Shown: piece by piece, positions 5,275 to 12,545 of the stretch
Numbering within the stretch: position 1 is the first letter of the stretch
Layout of the letters: each line of letters starts with the position of its first letter
DNA from: Parcubacteria group bacterium GW2011_GWA2_50_10b
GTDB lineage: Bacteria > Patescibacteriota > Minisyncoccia > Phycocordibacterales > Zambryskibacteraceae
DNA length: 20,360 nucleotides
NCBI GenBank assembly: GCA_001004085.1
Contig: LCQJ01000006.1
Location: 1,355-21,714 of the forward strand
Direction: 5' to 3'
Program-made: the position numbers and the translations under genes
The notes under the pieces: model-generated
Told to the model about the DNA's origin: nothing
Seen by the model: the letters and a program-made list of their open reading frames with translations, nothing else
Database searches by the model: none

Positions 5275-6437
5275 CACAAAAAATAGAGCGTAAACCGAAG
5301 TGGAGCCTCAATGAGTTCGACAGAAGCCTTATCACCGCCACTTACTTCGGCTTCATGCCTGTCACTGCCCCGAGAATTAGCGCAGAAGACGTCGAGATGA
5401 CTCGTTTCTGCGGCGAAGAGCCTCATTACGATGCCGCCGAGAAAGCCGCGGTCATCAGACACTACTTGGAACAAAACCTGGCATCGCTTCCCCATCCGCT
5501 GGCCATTGTCTACAAAAAACCGCCAGCCAGGAAAAGAACGGGCGGTTACGCCCTGCACTTCATCGGTTCCACCGGCGGCATCGCCGAAGCGACCCTCATT
5601 CGCGCCGCCCTCTCCATACTCTCCGAAGAAGGCCATGAGCATATGCGGGTCGACATCAACTGTGTAGGCGACAAGGAATCGCTCGCGGTCTACGAACGCG
5701 AACTCGGCAACTTTATCAAGAAGTTCGGTGCCGGGCTCTCCGAACCTATCAAGGCGCGCGTCAAAGAAGACGTATTCAATCTTTTCAGGCTCGAGGAAGA
5801 AGAAGCCATACAGCTGCGCGCCATCGCCCCATCCTCCATCACTTTCCTTTCGACCCAGAGCCGCCTTTATTTCAAAGAAGTGCTCGAGTACCTGGAAGCG
5901 CTCGGCATCGAATTCCGCCTGGCCTCCGAATTGGTCGGCGAGAAAAATCACGCTTCCCACACCATTTTTGCCATCAAAGCCGCCGGCGCGGAAGCCGAGG
6001 CGGAGGGCGAAACAACGCTCGCTATCGGCTACCGCTATTCGCGCCTGGGCCGCCGTCTGGGCTTGAGAAAAGAAATCCCCATGGCCGGAGTCAACATCTT
6101 TACCCTGCCCGGCCGCGAGCACGAGAAAAAAGTCTACAAACAGCTGCCGCGACCCAAGTTTTACCTCGTCCAGCTCGGCAGGGAGGCCAAAATCAAAACC
6201 CTTTCATTGATAGAAATGCTCCGTTCACACCGCATTCCCGTGCACCATTTCCTGGGCAAGGACAAGCTGACAGTCCAGCTCTCAAACGCCGAGAATCTGC
6301 ACGTCTCGTATCTCATCATCATCGGACAGAAAGAAGCCCTCGACGGCACCGCCACCGTCCGAAACGTGGCCACCAGGGCCCAGGACACCATACCGCTCGC
6401 CAACCTGCCCCAATACCTCAAGCACATCGCATTATAA
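5271..6437 (+). CDS. Degenerate histidyl-tRNA synthetase-like protein (HisRS/HisZ family)
   Basis: A 388-aa class II aminoacyl-tRNA synthetase paralogue. Residues 17-38 (ending YFGFMPVTAPRI) look like motif 1. Residues 126-147 (VDINCVGDKESLAVYERELG) and 186-216 match the HisRS core. GYRYSRLGRRLGL (253-265) stands where HisRS motif 3 has GGRYDxL. Residues about 295-388 form an HGTP-type anticodon-binding domain (FYLVQLGREAK, LIIIGQKEALDGTATVRN). Key catalytic features are missing: the RGLDYY histidine-binding motif is replaced by VGEKNHASHTIF, and the motif 2 FRxE loop is not recognisable. It is therefore probably not a canonical HisRS; possibilities are a regulatory or tRNA-binding paralogue, as HisZ is for HisG. 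It is coupled to lepB by a 4-nt overlap. Confidence 0.78.
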   Translation: MTQKIERKPKWSLNEFDRSLITATYFGFMPVTAPRISAEDVEMTRFCGEEPHYDAAEKAAVIRHYLEQNLASLPHPLAIVYKKPPARKRTGGYALHFIGSTGGIAEATLIRAALSILSEEGHEHMRVDINCVGDKESLAVYERELGNFIKKFGAGLSEPIKARVKEDVFNLFRLEEEEAIQLRAIAPSSITFLSTQSRLYFKEVLEYLEALGIEFRLASELVGEKNHASHTIFAIKAAGAEAEAEGETTLAIGYRYSRLGRRLGLRKEIPMAGVNIFTLPGREHEKKVYKQLPRPKFYLVQLGREAKIKTLSLIEMLRSHRIPVHHFLGKDKLTVQLSNAENLHVSYLIIIGQKEALDGTATVRNVATRAQDTIPLANLPQYLKHIAL

Positions 6438-6447
6438 ATCTCAAGCA

Positions 6448-6504
6448 CCAATGAACAATGTCCATTGGGAAATTTCATTGGATATTGAGATTTGGATATT
6501 GGAC
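6448..6504. repeat. AT-rich intergenic word block (CCAATG / TTGGATATTG)
   Basis: Contains CCAATG (6448), CCATTGG (6462-6468), CATTGG (6476-6481) and two near-direct copies of TTGGATATTG. Read on the minus strand it gives CCAATATCCAA, which also occurs inside tsaD near 13061. It may fold weakly and sits where a terminator for the HisRS-like gene would be, but no T-run follows. Confidence 0.4.
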
Positions 6505-6527
6505 ATTCTTTTCCTCTTGTGTTAAAT
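6499..6527 (+). promoter_or_regulatory. Candidate rpsU promoter
   Basis: TTGGAC (6499-6504), 17 nt, TTAAAT (6522-6527). The expected start near 6534 leaves a leader of about 14 nt with no Shine-Dalgarno. Confidence 0.4.
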
Positions 6528-6547
6528 TATCCCTCGCAATGCAATCA

Positions 6548-6799
6548 ATGGTCAATATCGAAGTCGTCAAAGGCTCGAGCGAGAATAACCTCTCCGTTTT
6601 GAGGCGTTTTACCAAGCGCGTCCAGGCCGCCGGGGTTCTCCCCCGCGTCCGCTCCAAGCGTTATACCGAGCGCACGCCTTCTCCCAATACCAGACACGCC
6701 AAGACTGTCGCCTTTCTAAAGAAAAAGGAGATTACCGCCGAATTGATGAAGCTCGGCAAAATCGCGGAGGTCACGAAGTTCACCCGCAGACGAAGATAA
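6548..6799 (+). CDS. rpsU: 30S ribosomal protein S21
   Basis: An 83-aa basic protein starting MVNIEVVKGSSENNLSVLRR. The N-terminal part followed by FTKRVQAAGVLPRVRSKRY matches bS21 proteins of the short-genome type, and the tail is strongly basic (KFTRRRR). S21 binds the 30S platform next to the mRNA exit, near the anti-Shine-Dalgarno end of 16S rRNA. The ATG at 6548 is chosen because family proteins begin with this strand; an in-frame ATG at 6539 would add three residues (MQS). A longer upstream frame runs through the promoter and is rejected. Next to it lie the ybeY remnant and ftsA; rpsU and ybeY are frequent neighbours in other bacteria. Confidence 0.92.
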   Translation: MVNIEVVKGSSENNLSVLRRFTKRVQAAGVLPRVRSKRYTERTPSPNTRHAKTVAFLKKKEITAELMKLGKIAEVTKFTRRRR

Positions 6800-6815
6800 A
6801 TTTTCAATTTACAAT

Positions 6816-7034
6816 TTGCAATTTTCAATTAAAAATCGGACTCGAAAACGGACTCCGAATGTTAAATTTGAAAAATTAAAGGATAAAGTTTTGGGAAAAG
6901 GTTACGAACTCTCCCTGGTTTTCTGCGGCAACAGCCTTTCGAGGAAACTCAACCGCGTCTACCGCGGCAAAGACCGGCCGACCAACGTCCTCTCATTTCC
7001 GCTTTCGAAAAATAGGAATGTCACATGGGCGTAA
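6816..7034 (+). pseudogene. ybeY: Truncated ybeY (rRNA maturation endoribonuclease), C-terminal half lost
   Basis: The 72-codon frame begins at a TTG in an AT-rich spacer. It encodes FSIKNRTRKRTPNVKFEKLKD, then ELSLVFCGNSLSRKLNRVYR and GKDRPTNVLSFPLSKN, which is the N-terminal half of YbeY (ELxLVF, LNxxYRxKDxPTxVLSFPL). It then ends in RNVTWA and a stop. The catalytic half with the zinc motif HxxxHxxxxxH is absent, and ftsA begins 30 nt after the stop, leaving no room for it in any frame. This is best read as a gene cut by a deletion; a short surviving protein could not be a nuclease. An assembly error is the other explanation. The proper copy could be elsewhere in the genome. Confidence 0.75.
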
Positions 7035-7063
7035 AATGGAACAGGCTGAGAAAAAATTATTAC

Positions 7064-8266
7064 ATGGCGCGTCAAATCATCACGGGCATTGATATCGGAA
7101 GCTTCCAAACCAAGGTTGTCATCGCTGAACACACCTTCGACCAGGGCCACTTCGCGCCGCGCATCATCGGCACCGGCGTAAGCGATTCGAGAGGAGTGGA
7201 GCGCGGCTACGTCACCCATGCGGCCGAGGCCGCCATTAGCGTCAAAACCGCCGTTGCCCGGGCGGAGAAAATGGCCGGCATCAGGGTTAAAAGAGCCTAC
7301 GTCTCTTTCGGCGGCATCGGCCTGGGGAGCGTCGTCTCGAGCGGTACTATCGCCATCTCGCGGGCCGACCTCGAGGTAACCGAACACGACCTCGACCTGG
7401 CCCTTGAAGTCGCTGAAGCGGCTATACCGAAAGCAACCTCGCTCAACAAGAAAATCATCAACACCATTCCGGTGGAATGGAAAATCGACGGCAAGCCGGC
7501 TTGGGGAGCGGTGGTCGGGCTCAAGGCCCAGAAGCTTGAGGTCAAGGCGCTTTTCATCACCTGTCTCGAACACCATCTCTCCGAGCTCATAAAAACAGTG
7601 GAAGAAGCCGGAGTGGAAGTGGCCGACGTGGTCGCGGCCCCGGTGGCCGCCAGTTTCGTCACGGTTTCGAAAAAGCAGCGCCGGGTCGGCTGCCTTTTCG
7701 CCGACATCGGGGCCGAGACACTCTCGATACTGGTTTTTGAGAACAACAACATCGTCTCGCTCGAAGTCTTCCCCATCGGCGGCTCCGACATCACCAATGA
7801 CATCGCCCTGGGACTCAAGATGGGTCTCGATGACGCGGAGAACGTGAAGCTCGGCGGCTTCTCCCGCACCACTTATGCCAAGAAAAAGCTGGATGAAATC
7901 ATCTTCGCGCGGCTTGAGGACTGCTTCGAGCTTATCCATGTTCATCTAAAGAAGCTCGGCCGCGACGCCTTGCTGCCGGCCGGCATCATTTTGACCGGCG
8001 GCTCGGCCGCGACCCAGCATATCAAAGAACTTTCCGAGGAAGTGTTGAGTCTGCCTTCCCAAGTGGCTGAAATCCACTTCGGCTCGAACGAAAAAAACAA
8101 AATCAAGGAGACCATCTGGGCCACCGCCTGCGGTCTCTCGCTTCTGGGCTTCAACGCCGACAACGAACAGAGTCTCATCGGCCGCAGGAACGGCCCTCTG
8201 ACGGCTGCCGATGGCAAAGACCTTTTCCAAAAAGCTTCCCGCTGGATTTCCCAGCTTTTGCCCTAA
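7064..8266 (+). CDS. ftsA: Cell division protein FtsA
   Basis: A 400-aa actin-like ATPase that tethers FtsZ to the inner membrane. It starts MARQIITGIDIGSFQTKVV, the phosphate-1 ATP loop of the actin/Hsp70 fold. The SHS2/1C-like segment follows (KMAGIRVKRAYVSFGG, about residues 75-90), then LFADIGAETLSILVFENN (phosphate 2) and PAGIILTGGSA (adenosine motif). The last residues, LFQKASRWISQLLP, form an amphipathic membrane-targeting helix as in other FtsA proteins. The start at 7064 is chosen over an upstream in-frame ATG at 7025, which overlaps the ybeY remnant and adds a non-family extension. The next gene, ftsZ, is its functional partner, but a 134-bp inverted-repeat element separates them. 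Confidence 0.95.
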   Translation: MARQIITGIDIGSFQTKVVIAEHTFDQGHFAPRIIGTGVSDSRGVERGYVTHAAEAAISVKTAVARAEKMAGIRVKRAYVSFGGIGLGSVVSSGTIAISRADLEVTEHDLDLALEVAEAAIPKATSLNKKIINTIPVEWKIDGKPAWGAVVGLKAQKLEVKALFITCLEHHLSELIKTVEEAGVEVADVVAAPVAASFVTVSKKQRRVGCLFADIGAETLSILVFENNNIVSLEVFPIGGSDITNDIALGLKMGLDDAENVKLGGFSRTTYAKKKLDEIIFARLEDCFELIHVHLKKLGRDALLPAGIILTGGSAATQHIKELSEEVLSLPSQVAEIHFGSNEKNKIKETIWATACGLSLLGFNADNEQSLIGRRNGPLTAADGKDLFQKASRWISQLLP

Positions 8267-8400
8267 ACCCCCACACCTATCTAGGTATTGTTTTTAATGC
8301 AACTTGAAGTTGGTTGGAATAGTAATTTACTCCAGAAAACAAATAATGCCCTGGCACAAAATAAAACAAATTGTATTGATACCTAGATAGGTGTGGGGGT
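8267..8400. repeat. 134-bp element with 22-bp perfect terminal inverted repeats (copy 1 of ACCCCCACACCT family)
   Basis: The left arm (8267-8288, ACCCCCACACCTATCTAGGT then AT) begins on the base after the ftsA stop. The exact complement occupies 8379-8400. The 90-nt interior is AT-rich with no frame, and includes a small palindrome AACTTGAAGTT. The same outer core flanks shorter loops at 11469-11514 and 19066-19135. It is MITE-like in structure but carries no transposase; an obvious target duplication is not seen. As RNA it would form a long stem between ftsA and ftsZ. Confidence 0.8.
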
Positions 8401-8436
8401 AAAACGGCGAAACATTTTCAAATATTTGTCTATCGC

Positions 8437-8465
8437 TTTCCTTTTCCAAAGCCTTTGGGTAAGAT
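8437..8465 (+). promoter_or_regulatory. Possible ftsZ promoter
   Basis: TAAGAT (8460-8465) followed by AGGC repeats the -10 context of the promoter at 834 (TAAGATAGGC). The -35 position (TTTCCT, 8437-8442) is poor. The leader to the ftsZ ATG would be about 18 nt. Confidence 0.35.
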
Positions 8466-8489
8466 AGGCCCATCATTTAATTTAAACGC

Positions 8490-9674
8490 ATGCCCCAAAT
8501 CAAACCAGAAGTAGAGTCTTTCGCCAGAATCAAGGTCATCGGAGTGGGCGGTTCCGGCAAGAATACGGTCAACCACATGATCAATTCTAAGGTTAAGGGA
8601 GTCGATTTTATCGCCGTTAATACTGACGCCCAAGACCTTCACCACTCTCTGGCCAAGAAGAAAATCCACATCGGCAAGAATCTGACCCGGGGCCTCGGCA
8701 CCGGCATGAACCCCGAGCTCGGCAAGCGCGCCGTTGAAGAGACCAAGGAAGAACTGCAGGAGGCCATCAAGGGCGCGGACATGGTCTTTATCACTTCCGG
8801 CATGGGCGGGGGCACCGGCACGGGCGCCGCTCCGGTCATCGCCCGCACGGCCAAGGAAAGCGGGGTGCTCACGGTCGCGGTCGTCACCAAACCCTTCTTC
8901 TTCGAAGGTCAGCAGCGCATGCGCTACGCCGAACAAGGCATCGAGGAACTCAAGCAAGCCGTCGACGCCCTGATCGTCATCCCCAACGACCGACTTCTCC
9001 AGACGGTCGAGAAGAACATTACCGCCAAGAACGCCTTCGCCATTTGCGACAATATCCTCAAAGAAGCGGTCGAGGGCATCTCGGACCTCATCACTACTCC
9101 CGGCATCATCAACATCGACTTCGCCGATATCCGCTCGGTCCTCGAGAACTCCGGCGCCGCGCTCATGGGCATCGGTGCCGCCTCCGGCGAGAATCGCGCC
9201 GAGGAAGCCGCCCGGGCCGCCATCTCCTCCCCGCTCCTGGAAATCAATATTAACGGCGCCAAGGGAGTGCTCTTCTCCATCGCCGGCGGCGACGATTTGA
9301 CCATGTTCGAAATCCAGGATGCCGCCAAAGTGATCACCGAATCGGTCGACCCGAACGCCAAAATCATCTTCGGTACCGTCCGCGACGAGAAGCTCAAGAA
9401 AGGCGAGGTCAAAATCACCGTCATCGCTTCCAACTTCCCCGAGAACAACAGCCAGCGCAAGGCCACTTCCCTCTTCCAGGGTTTCGCGGGCGAAGAAGAG
9501 CGCGGCAAAGGCAAGATTTTCAACACCATCGCCACCCCTGAAAAGCAGCCGGCCAAAGAAACCGTCGATATCAAAAAGCCTGTCGGCGCCCCCGCCGCGG
9601 CCAGCCCCGTCGAAGACAATGACGACGACTGGTCGGCCGTGCCGGCATTCCTGCGACGAAGCAAACTCAAATAG
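8490..9674 (+). CDS. ftsZ: Cell division protein FtsZ
   Basis: A 394-aa tubulin-like GTPase that forms the division ring. The N-terminal GTP-binding domain has IKVIGVGGSGKNTVNHM (residues 14-30), NTDAQDL (44-50) and the tubulin signature GGGTGTG (106-112). The T7-loop region includes ITTPGIINIDFADIR, needed for GTP hydrolysis. The C-terminal domain is followed by a low-complexity linker (KQPAKETVDIKKPVGAPAAA). The final peptide DDDWSAVPAFLRRSKLK matches the conserved FtsA-binding tail (D-x-PAFLRR). All key parts are present, so it should be functional. It lies downstream of ftsA. Confidence 0.97.
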   Translation: MPQIKPEVESFARIKVIGVGGSGKNTVNHMINSKVKGVDFIAVNTDAQDLHHSLAKKKIHIGKNLTRGLGTGMNPELGKRAVEETKEELQEAIKGADMVFITSGMGGGTGTGAAPVIARTAKESGVLTVAVVTKPFFFEGQQRMRYAEQGIEELKQAVDALIVIPNDRLLQTVEKNITAKNAFAICDNILKEAVEGISDLITTPGIINIDFADIRSVLENSGAALMGIGAASGENRAEEAARAAISSPLLEININGAKGVLFSIAGGDDLTMFEIQDAAKVITESVDPNAKIIFGTVRDEKLKKGEVKITVIASNFPENNSQRKATSLFQGFAGEEERGKGKIFNTIATPEKQPAKETVDIKKPVGAPAAASPVEDNDDDWSAVPAFLRRSKLK

Positions 9675-9675
9675 G

Positions 9676-9784
9676 TGCTAGCTGCTAGGGACTAGCTTCT
9701 AGCTTGAACTAAATTTTGCTATTCTTAATTGCATTCTGTATTAAAAATTAAAAGCTAGAACCTAACACCTAGAACCTAGAAGCT
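9676..9784. repeat. CTAG-rich block between ftsZ and trxB
   Basis: Four CTAG tetramers lie within 9677-9704 (GCTAGCTGCTAGGG, ACTAGCTTCTAGC) and three more in 9753-9780 (GCTAGAAC, CCTAGAACCTAGAAGC). The two clusters are roughly inverted copies and flank an AT-rich core that contains the trxB promoter. CTAG is normally under-represented in bacterial DNA, so the cluster stands out. Confidence 0.6.
9716..9744 (+). promoter_or_regulatory. Likely trxB promoter
   Basis: TTGCTA (9716-9721), 17 nt, TATTAA (9739-9744). The expected start near 9751 gives a leader of about 35 nt made largely of CTAG words, with no clear Shine-Dalgarno before the ATG. Confidence 0.45.
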
Positions 9785-9785
9785 T

Positions 9786-10703
9786 ATGTACGATTTAGCG
9801 ATTATCGGTGGAGGCCCCGCCGGCGTTTCCGCCGGCGTTTATGCTGCCCGCAAACGCCTCAAAACCGTTTTAATCACCGAGTCTTTCGGCGGCCAGAGCA
9901 CCGATTCCCCCGGTATCGAGAACTGGATAGGCTGGAAGGTCATACCGGGTACCGCATTCGGCAAACTGCTCGAAGACCACCTGCGCGCTTACAAGGGCGA
10001 TGCGGTCGAAATCAAAGCCGGAGAGAAGGTGGTCAAAGTCTCCAAAGACGGCGAGGTCTTCAAGCTGGATGTGGAAAGCGGTCAGTCTTTCAAAAGCAGG
10101 ACCGTGCTCGTGGCCACCGGCTCTACCCGCCGCAAACTGGAAATCCCCGGCGCCAAGGAATTCGAGAACAAAGGCATCACTTACTGCGCTTCCTGCGACG
10201 GACCGCTCTTTGCGGACCAGGATGTGGCGGTTATCGGCGGTGGCAATGCCGCCTTCGAAACGGCTGCCCAGCTTCTCTCCTATGCCAAGTCGGTCACCCT
10301 GCTTATCCGAGGCGACTCGTTCAAAGCCGATGAAGTAACTGTGGAGAAGGTGCTTTCCCACCCGAACATGAAAGCCGTCAAAAACGCGGTGCCCAAAGCG
10401 GTCAAAGGCTCCAAATTCCTGGAGTCTCTGGTTTATGAGGAAAACGGGGCGGAGAAAGAATTGCCGGTCACGGGCATTTTCGTGGAAATCGGCCTCATCC
10501 CCACCACTTGGTTCGTCAAAGACCTGCTTCCTTTGAATAAAATCGGCCAAATTCCGGTCGACCCCAAAACCCAGCGGACCACGGTGCCCGGAGTCTGGGC
10601 CGCCGGAGATTCCACGGACGGACTTTATCATCAGAACAACATTGCCGCTGGCGATGCCGTCAAAGCACTTGAGGATATCTACCTTTCGCTGCACGCCCAA
10701 TAA
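9786..10703 (+). CDS. trxB: Thioredoxin reductase
   Basis: A 305-aa flavoprotein that reduces thioredoxin with NAD(P)H. The FAD site IIGGGPAGVSAGVYAARK lies at residues 6-23 and a second FAD contact is near the C-terminus (GVWAAGDSTD). The redox pair is CASC (134-137) in ITYCASCDGPLF. The nucleotide-binding motif VIGGGNAAFETA (149-160) uses Ala where many family members have Ser. Length is normal for low-molecular-weight TrxR (about 310 aa). Cofactor preference for NADPH is not certain, since the usual HRRD-like motif reads LIRGDSF. The gene stands alone, with its own promoter and a strong terminator behind it. Confidence 0.93.
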   Translation: MYDLAIIGGGPAGVSAGVYAARKRLKTVLITESFGGQSTDSPGIENWIGWKVIPGTAFGKLLEDHLRAYKGDAVEIKAGEKVVKVSKDGEVFKLDVESGQSFKSRTVLVATGSTRRKLEIPGAKEFENKGITYCASCDGPLFADQDVAVIGGGNAAFETAAQLLSYAKSVTLLIRGDSFKADEVTVEKVLSHPNMKAVKNAVPKAVKGSKFLESLVYEENGAEKELPVTGIFVEIGLIPTTWFVKDLLPLNKIGQIPVDPKTQRTTVPGVWAAGDSTDGLYHQNNIAAGDAVKALEDIYLSLHAQ

Positions 10704-10716
10704 TATAAAACGATTT

Positions 10717-10766
10717 AGCCCCCCACCACTTTTACAATTGTTAAAGTGGTGGGGGGCTTTTTCTTT
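10717..10766 (+). terminator. Strong Rho-independent terminator of trxB
   Basis: AGCCCCCCACCACTTT (10717-10732) pairs exactly with the arm at 10743-10758, and the AT-rich centre (ACAATTGT) pairs partly as well. TTTTTCTTT follows. It lies between convergent trxB and the minus-strand gene ending at 10768, and probably serves both. The arm resembles, but is not identical to, the ACCCCCACACCT repeat family. Confidence 0.9.
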
Positions 10767-10767
10767 C

Positions 10768-11400
10768 CTACCTGTTGATGGTCACTATCTGGGTGACCTT
10801 GAAGCACCGCGGCTCCGGGATGGTGCAGGCAGCCACTACGACCGCCCCGCCGACGAGCGGCCAGAACCACTTGCCGTTGCGCCGGAGACTGAACCACGAA
10901 CGGCTCTCCTGTCGCGCCGCAACGGTGCGCTGGGGTTCCGAGAGCGTTCCTTCAAGACGGACGTTGAGCGTCTCCGGAAAACGGTGGTCCACGCTGCCGG
11001 CCACGTTGAGGACCGAGTTGCGGATCGGCGTCTCGATCACCCGCACTTGTGCCGGAGTGGCGGCGAATGGTACTTCGGCGTAAATGTCGTTGTCGCATTC
11101 GGCCAGGCGCTTGACCTTGCCGCTTCTGTCGAAGACAACCGGCCGGCCGGCTTCGATGCGGACCCAGCCGCGCCTGCCGATGCTTTCGGGCAGAGACATT
11201 TCGAGGCATCCGCCCGTCGCATGCGGCCCGATGAATTCCTCACGAGGATTCAGGGCCCGCCGGTGGATAACCGACGGATGGTAGAAGGGCGCGTTGGTCG
11301 CCGCCAGACACTCGGCCGAGGTGGACCAGTGGTTGGTCTGGGCCGCGACGTTTGAGGCGGTGAAAACGAGCATGGCGGAAGCGAACAGAAACATCTTCAT
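10768..11400 (-). CDS. Secreted or membrane-anchored protein of unknown function, 210 aa
   Basis: Starts MKMFLFASAMLVFTASNVAA, a clear signal peptide with a likely signal peptidase I site after VAA. A longer in-frame start at 11478 is rejected because the extension lacks signal-peptide character and a GGAG ribosome binding site sits 6 nt before the ATG at 11400. The mature part has cysteines in SAECLAA, GGCLEM and AECDNDIY, and a conserved-looking GRRGWVRIEAGRPVVFD stretch. A hydrophobic segment close to the C-terminus (FWPLVGGAVVVAA, about residues 180-193) may anchor it, followed by a short Cys-containing tail. No known domain is recognised. GC-rich compared with the tRNA region. Confidence 0.75.
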   Translation of the reverse strand: MKMFLFASAMLVFTASNVAAQTNHWSTSAECLAATNAPFYHPSVIHRRALNPREEFIGPHATGGCLEMSLPESIGRRGWVRIEAGRPVVFDRSGKVKRLAECDNDIYAEVPFAATPAQVRVIETPIRNSVLNVAGSVDHRFPETLNVRLEGTLSEPQRTVAARQESRSWFSLRRNGKWFWPLVGGAVVVAACTIPEPRCFKVTQIVTINR

Positions 11401-11468
11401 GAGAGGCTCCAATCTGAATGTGAACTTGTTCCTGGCCAGGACTTTATCACGCGGACCAGGACCTGTAA

Positions 11469-11514
11469 ACCCCCACACCTTTTATATGAAAAGGCAACAA
11501 AAAGGTGTGGGGGT
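11469..11514. repeat. Inverted-repeat element, copy 2 of ACCCCCACACCT family
   Basis: ACCCCCACACCTTTT (11469-11483) and AAAAGGTGTGGGGGT (11500-11514) with a 16-nt loop. It lies between tRNA-Val and the secreted-protein gene, both on minus, where it could end the tRNA transcript. On minus TTTACAGG follows, a weak T-run. 11521-11566 beyond it holds no feature I can name. Confidence 0.8.
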
Positions 11515-11566
11515 AAAGGGTCTGAATATTAAGACGTTATACCTGTGGTTATCTTAAAACAAGAGG

Positions 11567-11639
11567 TGCGCGATAGAGGACTCGAACCTCTGACCCTCCC
11601 CACGTCAAGGGGATGCTCTACCAACTGAGCTAACCGCGC
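11567..11639 (-). tRNA. tRNA-Val (anticodon GAC)
   Basis: A 73-nt cloverleaf on minus. The acceptor GCGCGGT pairs with ATCGCGC. D arm GCTC/GAGC, anticodon stem TCCCC/GGGGA with loop TTGACGT, variable loop GGGTC, T arm AGAGG/CCTCT with loop TTCGAGT. Discriminator A. The DNA continues CCT, so the CCA end is not encoded and must be added by a nucleotidyltransferase. Lies 31 nt downstream of tRNA-Ser on the same strand. Confidence 0.95.
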
Positions 11640-11670
11640 ATTCGAGACTAGATTACACTAATCTCTACTC

Positions 11671-11758
11671 TGGCGGAAGAGGTGGGATTCGAACCCACGA
11701 GGGCTTGCGCCCTGCCGGTTTTCGAAACCGGTTCATTCGACCACTCTGACACTCTTCC
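11671..11758 (-). tRNA. tRNA-Ser (anticodon CGA)
   Basis: An 88-nt class II tRNA on minus. Acceptor GGAAGAG pairs with CTCTTCC, discriminator G, and an encoded CCA end. Anticodon stem CCGGT/ACCGG with loop TTCGAAA gives CGA, reading UCG. A long variable arm (AGGGCG, loop, CCCT) and T loop TTCGAAT support serine. The first 26 nt also encode the end of the upstream homing endonuclease gene. The gene is intact and uninterrupted. Confidence 0.95.
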
Positions 11759-12539
11759 TTTTTTCCTCTATGTAAGCTCTAAACTTATTAACATGTTTAG
11801 GATTAGAGCAGCCAATTTCACCAAAGTATCTTACTATATCTGATTCTCTTCTCAAAACTATACAATATTTAGATGTTTGTGTGGGAGCAAATCCACTTTC
11901 GATTAGAGTGCTTTTGAAGAATTCAAGAAGAGGTATAGAACGGTTTGTGAAATTCATTCCCGCATTTTTATATACCTTGCCCTTTATTACATGCTTATCA
12001 ACATAAAAACACCCATCAGTATCAAATAATCCTCTAAGACATTTCCTTTTGTAATCGGGATTACTTTCTATCCAGTAAGGTATTCTATCTTGATTTCTAA
12101 TCTTGCTCCCTGACTGTATTCCCATCGATTTTAAAAATTCTACAAGAAGAGTTCGGGACAAAACAATAATATTTACATTTTCTTTGATTCTTTCTTTCGG
12201 AAGAACATGGAGGCGAAAAACTTTTTTAATAAGGCGGGCGACGTAATCAGAGTAATCCTTATCATCATACTTATGTAATGTGATAGTTACCTGTCTCGCC
12301 GAAACGCCCCCATCGCCAAGTAAAATCCCGATAAATTCTGACAGATCTTCTGAAAATATGGGCGGGGGAAATTTACGGGCCACAAAGGGCGACGACGTCA
12401 AAGAATTGTGGGTTATCCTTGCTTTTTGACCTCCTAGTATGCGACCTGACGGAGTGCCGGGGTTTCCATAAAGTTTTATCCTCGCCAAACCACCTGTGCG
12501 AGCGATCTTTTTCAAATGCTCTTTTTGATTAAATTTCAC
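11733..12539 (-). CDS. LAGLIDADG homing endonuclease overlapping tRNA-Ser
   Basis: A 268-aa single-chain double-motif protein. The first LAGLIDADG-type helix is at about residues 69-78 (FIGILLGDGG) and the second at 168-177 (LRGLFDTDGC), each with an acidic residue at the catalytic position, so it should cut DNA. The N-terminus has HLKKIARTGGLARIKLYGNP. It starts at a GTG (12539) because a TATAAT box lies 6 nt upstream; an in-frame GTG at 12578 would add 13 residues. It is freestanding, not inside an intron: the last eight residues (RKSVRVVE) and the TGA lie in the 5' 26 nt of the intact tRNA-Ser gene. By eye it is much AT-richer than neighbouring genes, which fits a mobile origin. Confidence 0.88.
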   Translation of the reverse strand: MKFNQKEHLKKIARTGGLARIKLYGNPGTPSGRILGGQKARITHNSLTSSPFVARKFPPPIFSEDLSEFIGILLGDGGVSARQVTITLHKYDDKDYSDYVARLIKKVFRLHVLPKERIKENVNIIVLSRTLLVEFLKSMGIQSGSKIRNQDRIPYWIESNPDYKRKCLRGLFDTDGCFYVDKHVIKGKVYKNAGMNFTNRSIPLLEFFKSTLIESGFAPTQTSKYCIVLRRESDIVRYFGEIGCSNPKHVNKFRAYIEEKRKSVRVVE

Positions 12540-12545
12540 ATTTTT

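Noticed and set aside
5088..6122. 344-aa minus-strand frame opposite lepB and the HisRS-like gene
   Set aside because: Shadow of GC-rich coding DNA; the plus-strand proteins have clear motifs.
6959..7945. 328-aa minus-strand frame opposite ftsA
   Set aside because: Antisense shadow of FtsA; no recognisable protein features.
8267..8400. Insertion sequence remnant
   Set aside because: Terminal inverted repeats are perfect, but there is no transposase fragment and no clear target duplication.
10642..11355. 237-aa plus-strand frame across the trxB terminator
   Set aside because: It runs through a strong terminator and opposes a gene with a signal peptide and ribosome binding site.
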